DNA from: Defluviitaleaceae bacterium
GTDB lineage: Bacteria > Bacillota > Clostridia > Lachnospirales > WQUN01
Reading direction: 5' to 3'
Assembly: GCA_009779755.1 (NCBI GenBank)
Contig: WRDO01000001.1
Location: 62,001-126,000, forward strand
Length of the DNA stretch: 64,000 bases
A model generated the notes under the pieces. That model saw nothing but the letters and a program-made list of their open reading frames with translations, was not told where the DNA came from and ran no database searches. The position numbers were made by a program, and so were the translations under genes. Shown here in pieces: positions 9,619-18,085 of this stretch. Numbering within the stretch: the first letter of the stretch is position 1; each line of letters opens with the position of its first letter.

Positions 9619-10197
9619 TTATTTCTGCGAATCCGTCTTAAACCCAACCCAAGAAAATGACTCGTCAAAATTAATCTCCGATATTCCGCAGAAAGGAATC
9701 TCCTGTGCAAGTGAAAATTGACGCATAACGACAACATGCGTTACGGCAATGATTTTCTTGTATTTTTTATAACGCAGAAGCGCGTTTTTGGCGCGGTTGA
9801 ATACGTCCGAGAGGTTTTCGAATTTTATTTCACTATCGTTCGGGCATACCCCTTTGTACGCGGCGCATAATTCACTTGCTTTTATTGATTCTTCCTTGGA
9901 CGAATATTGGAAAGATAAATCGGGCATCCACTCATGCAAATCCACTTCGACCCTTATGTCCAACATCCTATTTTTGGCTATAATCGCCGCCGTTTGCAAT
10001 GCCCGTGTATACGGGGAAGATACGATTATCTCGGCATCGTCCAACCTCGCGTCAAAGGAAGCCTTTTCGGCAATACTAATGCCGTTTTCGGTAAGCTGGG
10101 CCAAATCGAGTCCATGACCGATATATTTCCTTTCTCTGACAAACGAATAATCGGGCTCACTATGCCGCACAAATACTATTTTTTGCATTACACGCAC
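9619..10197 (-). CDS. histidine phosphatase family protein
   Basis: 192 aa; FVRHSEPDYS (RHG-type motif), SSPYTRALQTAAI, AVTHVVVMR. Confidence 0.85.
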   Translation of the reverse strand: MRVMQKIVFVRHSEPDYSFVRERKYIGHGLDLAQLTENGISIAEKASFDARLDDAEIIVSSPYTRALQTAAIIAKNRMLDIRVEVDLHEWMPDLSFQYSSKEESIKASELCAAYKGVCPNDSEIKFENLSDVFNRAKNALLRYKKYKKIIAVTHVVVMRQFSLAQEIPFCGISEINFDESFSWVGFKTDSQK

Positions 10198-10223
10198 CCC
10201 TTGTTTGACATTTGAACACGAAA

Positions 10224-10448
10224 TTAATAATCATTCAAACTCTTAAAATTATTCGGGAAAAAATAGAACTCCATTCCCGTTCTATACCCTGTTTCCGATT
10301 CAATATCCAATTGATTCCATATGATTATTCTATATAGAAAAGCCGTATATGTACGTGTTCCGCCGTCTCTGTATACTACGGGTATCGGGAATATTAATAC
10401 CGACACCAAAATAATAATCAATGTAATCAATCTATTTTTCTTTTTCAC
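10224..10448 (-). CDS. small hypothetical protein with N-terminal TM/signal
   Basis: 74 aa ORF starting MKKKNRLITLIIILVSVLIFPIPVV. Confidence 0.4.
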   Translation of the reverse strand: MKKKNRLITLIIILVSVLIFPIPVVYRDGGTRTYTAFLYRIIIWNQLDIESETGYRTGMEFYFFPNNFKSLNDY

Positions 10449-10467
10449 CGCAATACCGCCCGATATT

Positions 10468-11001
10468 TTATTCTAATATTACCACCTTTTTATACTTCAC
10501 GCACATGCTCCCTACCAGCACGATCGGTTCTTCGCAGGTTGTGCGGATTTCGATTTCGATGCGCTGCCCTTCTATGTAGGTGATGCGTATTATTGCGAGG
10601 TGGCGAGCGGTTTCATTACCGGGACCGCCGAGTTCCAACCGTCCGTACCGCAAATGTTCCGGCGGCAGGGTAGCGTCGAAGAAAAACGTAAAGCGCGGCG
10701 GCATGAGGCGTACGTCCTGCCCGGGCGGCAAGGGTTCGACGGGCAGGCTTATTTGCCGCAGTACATGCGTATACCCGCCGTGTGTATGCGTGTCTAAATA
10801 AATCACGTCGGCCAATTGAATGTTCATCAGTAAGATATCCATCGCGCCGCGCGCATTTTCGAAAATGCTTAGCCGTGTGATGATACGCGCGGATGCGTTC
10901 GCCGCATACCGCCACACAAATAAGACGCCCAGCGAAAGGATAAACCACACACCCAAAGCGATCGTGACCTCCAAAAGGGTATAACCGCCGCGGCTACCCA
11001 T
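10468..11001 (-). CDS. prepilin-type N-terminal cleavage/methylation protein (minor pseudopilin)
   Basis: MGSRGGYTLLEVTIALGVWF prepilin peptidase motif (G|YTLLE). Confidence 0.85.
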   Translation of the reverse strand: MGSRGGYTLLEVTIALGVWFILSLGVLFVWRYAANASARIITRLSIFENARGAMDILLMNIQLADVIYLDTHTHGGYTHVLRQISLPVEPLPPGQDVRLMPPRFTFFFDATLPPEHLRYGRLELGGPGNETARHLAIIRITYIEGQRIEIEIRTTCEEPIVLVGSMCVKYKKVVILE

Positions 11002-12475
11002 CCCTGTGCAAAGCCTTTATCACTTCATCCGCGGTGGTTCGGCCTTCTGACAATGCCAGCAGCGCGTTTTTCCGTAATCCCCGCTTTTTGCGTATTTGCA
11101 TGGCGAAACGCATGGGGTCAACGGCGAAATCACGGCGGAGGCTTTCGTTCATAAGAACGTATTCGTATACGGCGAATCGGCTTCGGTACCCCGTGTGCCT
11201 GCAATGTCCGCAGCCCGTCCCTTCGAAAACGGGTGTATCGGGCGGTATCTCCAGCAAAACGCTTTGTTCGGCGGTCAATTCCGCCGATGCGCGGCAATCC
11301 GGGCAAATCCGACGTACCAGTCGCTGCGAAACAATCCCGTTCAACGCGGCGGCGGCGAGGTAATGCTCGATGCCCATGTCGGTCAGGCGTTCGATAACAC
11401 CCGCGGCGTCGTTGGTATGCAGGGTGGTGAGTACCACATGGCCCGTAAGCGCGGCTTGGATGGCGATACGGGCGGTTTCCGTATCGCGCATTTCGCCGAT
11501 CATGATCACGTCGGGGTCTTGCCGCAGGATATATTTAAGCGCGGCGGCAAAACCCAAGGCGCCGGGGTTGTGTGACGCGTTGATGTGGTTGACGCCCAAA
11601 AGGGGATTTTCGACGGGGTCCTCCACGGTGACGATATTACGTCCCGTTGTATTAAGCTCCTCAAGGAATGTACTGAGCGTGGTGGATTTGCCGCTGCCCG
11701 TGGGCCCGGTGATGATGACCGCCCCATACGGTTGTTTGAACAGATGCGTGAGCTTTTCCAAATCAGGCGCGGAAAAGCCAAGGTCATCTTTGCCGATGCG
11801 TGTATTGCCGCCGTACAATAAACGGATGACGGCTTTTTCGCCTTGGGTCGTGGGTATCGTCGACAGCCTGAAATCCACCGTTTCACCGTGCACGGGCATA
11901 GTAAAATGACCGTCCTGCGGAAAGCGTTTTTCCGCGATGTCCATACCGCCCATCACTTTCAGGCGCGATATGATATTGGGCAGCAAACCGATGTCAATCG
12001 CCCCATGCACCCGCAAATCACCATGCACGCGGTAACGCGCGCGGAGTTGGCTGCCGAAGGGTTCGATATGCAGGTCGCTGGCGCGGTTTAATACGCCCGA
12101 ATCGATGAGTGAATCGATGAGGCGTACCGCCGGCGCGGCGTTGAGCTGCATCAACAGCTTGGGGTCCGTCAAATCGCGGTCTTGCAATCTTTTTTCAAAA
12201 ACGAAGCGTGAAGCGATATTCCGTATCGCATCATCGCCGTAGGTTTGGTTTATGTAATAACGGATATCCTCCTCGTTGGCATAAAACGGCTCGATGAAGC
12301 AATGCGTCAACGCGGACAGGTCGTTTATCGTCTTTACGCACCTTGGGTTTGGCAGGGCCGTATAAAGGATATCACCCTCCCGTTTGACGGGCAGGGCGAT
12401 ATAACGCGCCGCGTAGTCGTGACCCAACAGCAGCGCGGCTCCTTTATCGATTTCAACCGTTGAAAGGTTGGTCAC
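10994..12475 (-). CDS. GspE/PilB-family secretion/pilus assembly ATPase
   Basis: 493 aa; ITGPTGSGKSTTLSTFLEELN Walker A, VEDPVE, RQDPDVIMIGEMRDTETA, TTLHTNDA, C-terminal CPDC...CGHC zinc motif. Confidence 0.95.
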   Translation of the reverse strand: MTNLSTVEIDKGAALLLGHDYAARYIALPVKREGDILYTALPNPRCVKTINDLSALTHCFIEPFYANEEDIRYYINQTYGDDAIRNIASRFVFEKRLQDRDLTDPKLLMQLNAAPAVRLIDSLIDSGVLNRASDLHIEPFGSQLRARYRVHGDLRVHGAIDIGLLPNIISRLKVMGGMDIAEKRFPQDGHFTMPVHGETVDFRLSTIPTTQGEKAVIRLLYGGNTRIGKDDLGFSAPDLEKLTHLFKQPYGAVIITGPTGSGKSTTLSTFLEELNTTGRNIVTVEDPVENPLLGVNHINASHNPGALGFAAALKYILRQDPDVIMIGEMRDTETARIAIQAALTGHVVLTTLHTNDAAGVIERLTDMGIEHYLAAAALNGIVSQRLVRRICPDCRASAELTAEQSVLLEIPPDTPVFEGTGCGHCRHTGYRSRFAVYEYVLMNESLRRDFAVDPMRFAMQIRKKRGLRKNALLALSEGRTTADEVIKALHRDG

Positions 12476-12909
12476 GGGGTGGGTGATGCCTCGATGGTGC
12501 GCCCCCCCACCACGTATTTACGCTCCTCTTCGGATAACGCGTTGTATGCCCTGTGCACCCCATCGGGGCTGTCCGTTATATTTACCACCACGCCGTGTTG
12601 GGTGTTCGTCTCCCACGTTGCTTCCGCGGTTTGGATGTTTGCGCTTTGCGCGTTTAAGAACCCTGCCGTTCGCAGGTTACCCAATATCGCGTTCATGTTT
12701 GCGCCTTGTACGGCCCTGCCGCGTTCGGCGCGGTACAACTCCATTGCGTTATGTATTACATGGGCCGATTGGATATCGCTGCGCAGGCGCGCGCGGTCGG
12801 TGGTATTTAGGAATATCGGGATCAATATCGCGGCGATGATCGCCAATATCGCGAGTACGATGGTCAATTCCATTAATGTGAAACCGTTTTTGCTGTGCAT
12901 AAAAATCAT
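12472..12909 (-). CDS. type IV pilin-like/major pseudopilin
   Basis: 145 aa; KNGFTLMELTIVLAILAIIAAILIPIF prepilin motif. Confidence 0.9.
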   Translation of the reverse strand: MIFMHSKNGFTLMELTIVLAILAIIAAILIPIFLNTTDRARLRSDIQSAHVIHNAMELYRAERGRAVQGANMNAILGNLRTAGFLNAQSANIQTAEATWETNTQHGVVVNITDSPDGVHRAYNALSEEERKYVVGGRTIEASPTP

Positions 12910-12920
12910 CCTTCCTTATA

Positions 12921-14033
12921 TTAAACCGCCGTAGCCAACTCAAATGTCGGCAACACAATCGCCAACATAACCAACGCCAATATAAATCCCAGCGTCAAAG
13001 TGATTATCGGTTCCACCAATTTATTCAACCGTCGTAAGGTACGTTGGTAGGTTTGCGTAAAATGGATTTGGCATTGCGCCATCGTTTGGGATAAGCTACC
13101 CGTTTCCTCGCCCACACGCGCCAAGCCCACCAATAAAGGGTCGATATACGGTAGATCCGTCAAAGTCGCCCAAAACGGCCGTCCCGCGGCTAATGCACCG
13201 TGTACGTTCAACAAATCGCGTTTAACTAAGGTATTTCCCATTACCTCCGCGCATACGGGCATCGCACCCGATACGGATTGCCCCGTACCCAGCATCAAAT
13301 TAAGCGATTGCACCAAACGCAGGTTAATCCCCTGCCGAAACAACGTGAAACGTAATTGCGCCGCCGCGACCGCGTTCCTCCCCTTGCCGCTCCGCAAAAG
13401 GGCGATCACGCCCAATATAACCGCACCCAAACCAAAAGCCAGCCACCACGCGTGACGGGTCATAAAAGCGGAAATGCCGAGCAATCCCCGCGTAAGCGCG
13501 GGCAACGCGACGCCGGAATGATCAAATACCTGTGAATATCCGGGTAAAACAACCGTCACCGCCATAATGATGACGCCAAGCATCATGAGGGTGACCGCCG
13601 TCGGGTACAGTAAAGCGGCAGCCAATTCGTCCCTCGTTTTCGCTTGCCGTTCGTAGAAGTCCGCCAATTGTTCGCACACGCGGGGCAATTGCGCGGTCAT
13701 TTCGCCGATGGTGATAAAACCGCACATAAAAACAGGGAAAACCTTCGACGCCGCCAAGGCACTCGCGAAGGCTTCCCCTTGCAGGATTTTATTATGTATG
13801 TCGGGCAGGGTTTGCTTCATTAAACGTCCTTCGGTTTGCGGGAGCAAGGTGGGTATAACGTCCTTTACAGGTACACCCGCCCCCAGCAAAAAAGAAAGTT
13901 CCCTACAGAAAACCGCAAGGTCATGCGGGCGTACAGATGCCCCTGTACGCGACAATAAATCCCCGATATCCCTGTGCCACATCGAAACAACGGGTTTGAC
14001 GTTTTTTGCATGGGAGGCGGGCGGATATATCAT
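12921..14033 (-). CDS. GspF/PilC-family inner-membrane platform protein
   Basis: CRELSFLLGAGVPVKDVI, F(I)TIGEMTAQLP, LARVGEETGSLSQTM; ORF track extends to 14120 but ATG at 14033 (MIYPPAS) looks more plausible. Confidence 0.88.
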   Translation of the reverse strand: MIYPPASHAKNVKPVVSMWHRDIGDLLSRTGASVRPHDLAVFCRELSFLLGAGVPVKDVIPTLLPQTEGRLMKQTLPDIHNKILQGEAFASALAASKVFPVFMCGFITIGEMTAQLPRVCEQLADFYERQAKTRDELAAALLYPTAVTLMMLGVIIMAVTVVLPGYSQVFDHSGVALPALTRGLLGISAFMTRHAWWLAFGLGAVILGVIALLRSGKGRNAVAAAQLRFTLFRQGINLRLVQSLNLMLGTGQSVSGAMPVCAEVMGNTLVKRDLLNVHGALAAGRPFWATLTDLPYIDPLLVGLARVGEETGSLSQTMAQCQIHFTQTYQRTLRRLNKLVEPIITLTLGFILALVMLAIVLPTFELATAV

Positions 14034-14224
14034 ACAGGCAGCTCCGGTTTTTAAACGGATTGTTATCCAACGTTCCCATTGCGTCAATATGCGAAATGTC
14101 CATATCGAAGCGATACACACACGCGGATGTATTTACTAGGATGCATCGCGGTAAAGAAAATGTAATAAACGCTTGTACCCCGTAAATAATAGGATTATAA
14201 TAAAAGGAGTAAATATATGAACGA

Positions 14225-14995
14225 ATGGGGCTAAGCATGTACGCAGCCGGTCTTACCCATACAGGGCAAGTGAGAAGCCAGAACCAAGACGCGATTTTCG
14301 TTTCGGCGGATGCCGTGGGGCCGTTACCCAATCTCTTTATTGTGGCGGACGGCATGGGCGGCCACAAAGCAGGCGACGTCGCCAGCAATCAGGCTGTCGA
14401 ACGGTTCCATAAATATATCAGCGAAATGCCCAAACCCAAGGAACCGGCGGATAGTTATATCCAATTGCTTTATTCGGTCGCCGAAAGGATCAATCGGGAA
14501 CTCTTTGAACTGGCAAGGGCCCACCCGGAGGAAATGCACGGTATGGGTACGACGTTTATCGCTTGCGTTATTGAAGGCGGGCGGGCCGATTTTGTGCATG
14601 TGGGCGACAGCCGCGTGTATGCGGTTACGCCGGAGGGTATCGAGCAGTTTTCAAACGACCATACCTACGCCGAGGAGATGTTCCGCGCGGGCGAAATCAC
14701 CGCCGAAGAAGCGCGGATGCACCCCAAGCGGCACCATTTGACACGCGTGCTGGGTTTCGACCCGTATGTGGAGCTGGACGGATTCTCCCGCAACTTGGAG
14801 GGGATTTCGTCCGTTTTGTTATGTACCGACGGGCTGAGCAATATGATGGATGACGGCCAATTGATGAAAATTGTGAATCGCGAGGGATATGTGGAAATAC
14901 GGGTGCAGGTGTTGGTGGACGAAGCCAATGCACGTGGCGGGTCGGACAACATCAGCGCCGTCCTTATCGACTTACGAGAAGGGACGCAGCAATGA
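14225..14995 (+). CDS. prpC: PP2C-family Ser/Thr protein phosphatase
   Basis: GLTHTGQVRSQNQDAIFV, VADGMGGHKAGDVAS, VHVGDSRVY, CTDGLSNM, GGSDNISAVLI; directly upstream of a PASTA kinase. Start could instead be ATG 14237. Confidence 0.93.
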   Translation: MGLSMYAAGLTHTGQVRSQNQDAIFVSADAVGPLPNLFIVADGMGGHKAGDVASNQAVERFHKYISEMPKPKEPADSYIQLLYSVAERINRELFELARAHPEEMHGMGTTFIACVIEGGRADFVHVGDSRVYAVTPEGIEQFSNDHTYAEEMFRAGEITAEEARMHPKRHHLTRVLGFDPYVELDGFSRNLEGISSVLLCTDGLSNMMDDGQLMKIVNREGYVEIRVQVLVDEANARGGSDNISAVLIDLREGTQQ

Positions 14996-17100
14996 AACTT
15001 GATGCGGGGCATATCGTATCCAACCGGTATGAGATAGACGAAGTATTGGGCAGGGGCGGCATGTCCGTCGTTTACAAGGCGCTTGACCGTAAATTGGGGC
15101 GTTACGTAACGCTTAAGGTATTAAAGGATGAATATTCGGCGGATGAGGAATACGTCTGCCGTTTTCCCGTGGAAGCGCAAGCGGCCGCGGCGTTGAACCA
15201 CCCTAACATCGTACAAATTTATGATAACGGGCAGGACGGGGATATATGCTACATTGTGCTGGAATATATCGACGGCACGAATCTGAAAACGCTGATCAAC
15301 CGAAAGGCACCCTTCAATAACGATACGACCTTGGCGGTAGCGATACAAATCGCCGAAGGCTTGTCCGAAGCGCACAGCTACGGTATCGTCCATCGCGACG
15401 TTAAGCCGCAGAACATACTCGTGACGCCCAACTCCACGGTAAAAGTCACCGACTTCGGCATCGCGCGCGTAGCCAAGGCCTCGACGCTTACCGGCGGCGG
15501 CGGTTCGATGGGCAGCGTGCATTATTTCTCGCCCGAACAGGCGCGCGGCGGCTTCGTGGATAACAAAAGCGACATATATGCGTTGGGCATAACGCTGTAC
15601 GAAATGGCGACGGGGACGCTTCCCTACGACGGCGACTCCACCGTAGCCGTTGCGCTTAAGCATATCAACGATCCGCTGCCCGATATGCTGGCGATCAACC
15701 CCCATATATCGGAAAGTTTGGAACGTATTATTCTAAAAGCGACCGAAAAATCCCCTATAAAGCGTTACCAAAGCATGGAGGAAATGTCGTCGGACCTGAA
15801 GCGTGCCCTCGCCGGTGAAAGCGAACCCGTCCCCAACCGCCAAGCCGCGCAATCGGAAGAGGACGATCCCTCCTACTACGATAACGACGGCTACGATTAT
15901 TACGACAACGACGATCACGCGGACGAGGACAGTAAAAAAGAGGACCGTAAGGTAATGCTCTACGGCGTATTGCTTGCGTTGCCCCTTATTTTGATTATCA
16001 CGCTGGTATCCTTCGGCATATACCGTTGGCGGCGCAACGATTGGATAGATATCATCGACCTGACGGGCATGAGCCTGTACGCCGCGCAGGAATGGGCCGA
16101 AGGGAAGGGCCTCGAACTGGTTTTTACGGAGGTGTACAGCGACGATTTCGCTGAAGGATATGTTTTTAACCAAATACAAACGCCGGACTTTAACGCCATG
16201 CGCCCCGGTGATGCTTTTCACGTAAGTTTGAGCAAGGGACCCGAACCCTATATCATTATGCCGTTATTAGAGAGCCTAACCTACGAGGACGCAAAGGCCG
16301 AATTGGAAGCGTTAAGGGCGGGTTTCCCCCTTGAAATCGAACGGACCGACCATGTGGACGCCGAATTGCCGAGGGATAAAGTCGTGGCGCAGGAGCCGTT
16401 GCCGGGTACGGTCGTACGAATGGGCGACAAAATTATCCTGCAGGTCTCCGTCGGCCCCGAACAGACCCAAGTACAGGTACCCAACCTGATCAACAGACCC
16501 GAAACGGAAGCGAACGCGCTGGCTGCGGAAGCGGGTTTAATCGTCGGCATACCCGAGCGGCGGGAAAACATGACGCATGCCGCGGGTATGGTTTTCGGGC
16601 AAAATTTGGCGCCTTATGATATGGTGGAGCGTAATACCGTGATTATCCTGAGCGTTTCCACGGGACCGCCGCCCGCCCCGCCGCCCGGACCTTCTCCAAC
16701 CCCCACAATCGCACCCACCCCCACGCCAACCCCAACCCCTACGGCGGACCCCGATCCCACACCGACCCCCACGCCCGACCCAACGCCGACCCCCACACCC
16801 CTGCCGCCAAGGAATTTCGCGTTAAATATAATTTTACCGACCACCGTGGAGAGATTACCCGATCCGTACCATTTGCGGATTATGTTGCAAATCGGGAGCG
16901 ACAACCCGATTATGCTGATCAACGACCCGAACGTAACCGCGTGGCGTTTCCCGCTCCTTTTGACGCAAGCCGATTTGGGCTTGCAACAGAGAGGAATCGA
17001 ATTGACCGGCAACGGCGAGGAGGTATTCTCCATTTACTTCCTGGACGGGGACGAAAACGTAATATCGATGGCGAGGCAAATCTTCGCGTTTGATGAATAA
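14992..17100 (+). CDS. prkC: PASTA-domain Ser/Thr protein kinase
   Basis: GRGGMSVVYKA, HRDVKPQNI, DFGIARV, single TM, three PASTA-like repeats, Pro/Thr-rich linker and C-terminal extension; 4-bp overlap with phosphatase. Confidence 0.95.
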   Translation: MKLDAGHIVSNRYEIDEVLGRGGMSVVYKALDRKLGRYVTLKVLKDEYSADEEYVCRFPVEAQAAAALNHPNIVQIYDNGQDGDICYIVLEYIDGTNLKTLINRKAPFNNDTTLAVAIQIAEGLSEAHSYGIVHRDVKPQNILVTPNSTVKVTDFGIARVAKASTLTGGGGSMGSVHYFSPEQARGGFVDNKSDIYALGITLYEMATGTLPYDGDSTVAVALKHINDPLPDMLAINPHISESLERIILKATEKSPIKRYQSMEEMSSDLKRALAGESEPVPNRQAAQSEEDDPSYYDNDGYDYYDNDDHADEDSKKEDRKVMLYGVLLALPLILIITLVSFGIYRWRRNDWIDIIDLTGMSLYAAQEWAEGKGLELVFTEVYSDDFAEGYVFNQIQTPDFNAMRPGDAFHVSLSKGPEPYIIMPLLESLTYEDAKAELEALRAGFPLEIERTDHVDAELPRDKVVAQEPLPGTVVRMGDKIILQVSVGPEQTQVQVPNLINRPETEANALAAEAGLIVGIPERRENMTHAAGMVFGQNLAPYDMVERNTVIILSVSTGPPPAPPPGPSPTPTIAPTPTPTPTPTADPDPTPTPTPDPTPTPTPLPPRNFALNIILPTTVERLPDPYHLRIMLQIGSDNPIMLINDPNVTAWRFPLLLTQADLGLQQRGIELTGNGEEVFSIYFLDGDENVISMARQIFAFDE

Positions 17101-17980
17101 AAACGGCCTGATAACGAAGGGCGTCGGCGGTTTGTACACAGTATTAACCGATGAAGGCTACCATTCTTGTACGGCACGCGGTATATTCCGCAATAAAAAG
17201 ATAACCCCGCTGACGGGGGACAAAGTGGAAATCCTCATAGAGGACGAACAAACGTTAACCGCTACCATTGTACGCATCAAAGACCGCGTCAACGAACTGA
17301 CAAGGCCCGCGGTGGCTAATGTGGATCAAGTGATCATTACCATGTCGGTCAAGCAACCCGATTTTAACGCGGGACTGCTTGACCGATTTTTAGTGCTTGC
17401 GGCGCACGCGGGTATCGATGCGGTGATATGCGTCAATAAATGTGACCTGCTACGGCAGCCTTCCGAGGGTATGATCCCCATGCTCGTACCGTATCAAACG
17501 GCCGGATACCCCTTGGTATTCACTTCCCGCGGGGATATCGCGGGGATAAACGGGCTGCGTGAAGTGATGAAGGGTAAATTAACCGTTTTCGCCGGTCCGT
17601 CGGGCGTAGGTAAGTCAAGTTTGATCAACGCGTTGCTGCCCCATGCCGAACGGGAGGTAGGAGAAATCAGCGCAAAATTAAAACGCGGCAAACACACCAC
17701 ACGCGCCGCGGAGATTTTACTTTTGGGGGAATCCCCGGCAAGCGGATTTGTCGTCGATACCCCCGGGTTTTCGTCATTGGAAATCGAAGCCGTTCCCGTG
17801 CGGGCAATAGCCTCCTATTTTAAGGAATTTTCACCTTTCATGGGGCAATGCCGCTTTAACGATTGCCTGCACGCGGATTACGATAAAACGGAGGATTGTA
17901 TGGTTAAGGCGCAAATAGGGAAGGGAATACACCCGATGCGATATGAAGGTTATCTAAAATTAATCAACAGAAATAAATAA
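17090..17980 (+). CDS. rsgA: ribosome small-subunit-dependent GTPase A
   Basis: Circularly permuted GTPase order: NKCDL (G4) before GPSGVGKSSLIN (G1) and DTPGFSS (G3), C-terminal Cys/His zinc motif CRFNDCLH; location after prkC is classical. Confidence 0.95.
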   Translation: MMNKNGLITKGVGGLYTVLTDEGYHSCTARGIFRNKKITPLTGDKVEILIEDEQTLTATIVRIKDRVNELTRPAVANVDQVIITMSVKQPDFNAGLLDRFLVLAAHAGIDAVICVNKCDLLRQPSEGMIPMLVPYQTAGYPLVFTSRGDIAGINGLREVMKGKLTVFAGPSGVGKSSLINALLPHAEREVGEISAKLKRGKHTTRAAEILLLGESPASGFVVDTPGFSSLEIEAVPVRAIASYFKEFSPFMGQCRFNDCLHADYDKTEDCMVKAQIGKGIHPMRYEGYLKLINRNK

Positions 17981-18085
17981 CCCGAATCCGATGGGATAAC
18001 GTTGAACTTTGCGTTTGACGTCCCATACACCAAAGATTATAATCGAGTTGTCGCCAAAAAATTGCGTTTAAGGGATGGGTAAAAA

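Noticed and set aside
16674-16806. Apparent tandem DNA repeat
   Set aside because: Encodes the Pro/Thr linker of the PASTA kinase; explained by protein low complexity, not a CRISPR or mobile repeat.
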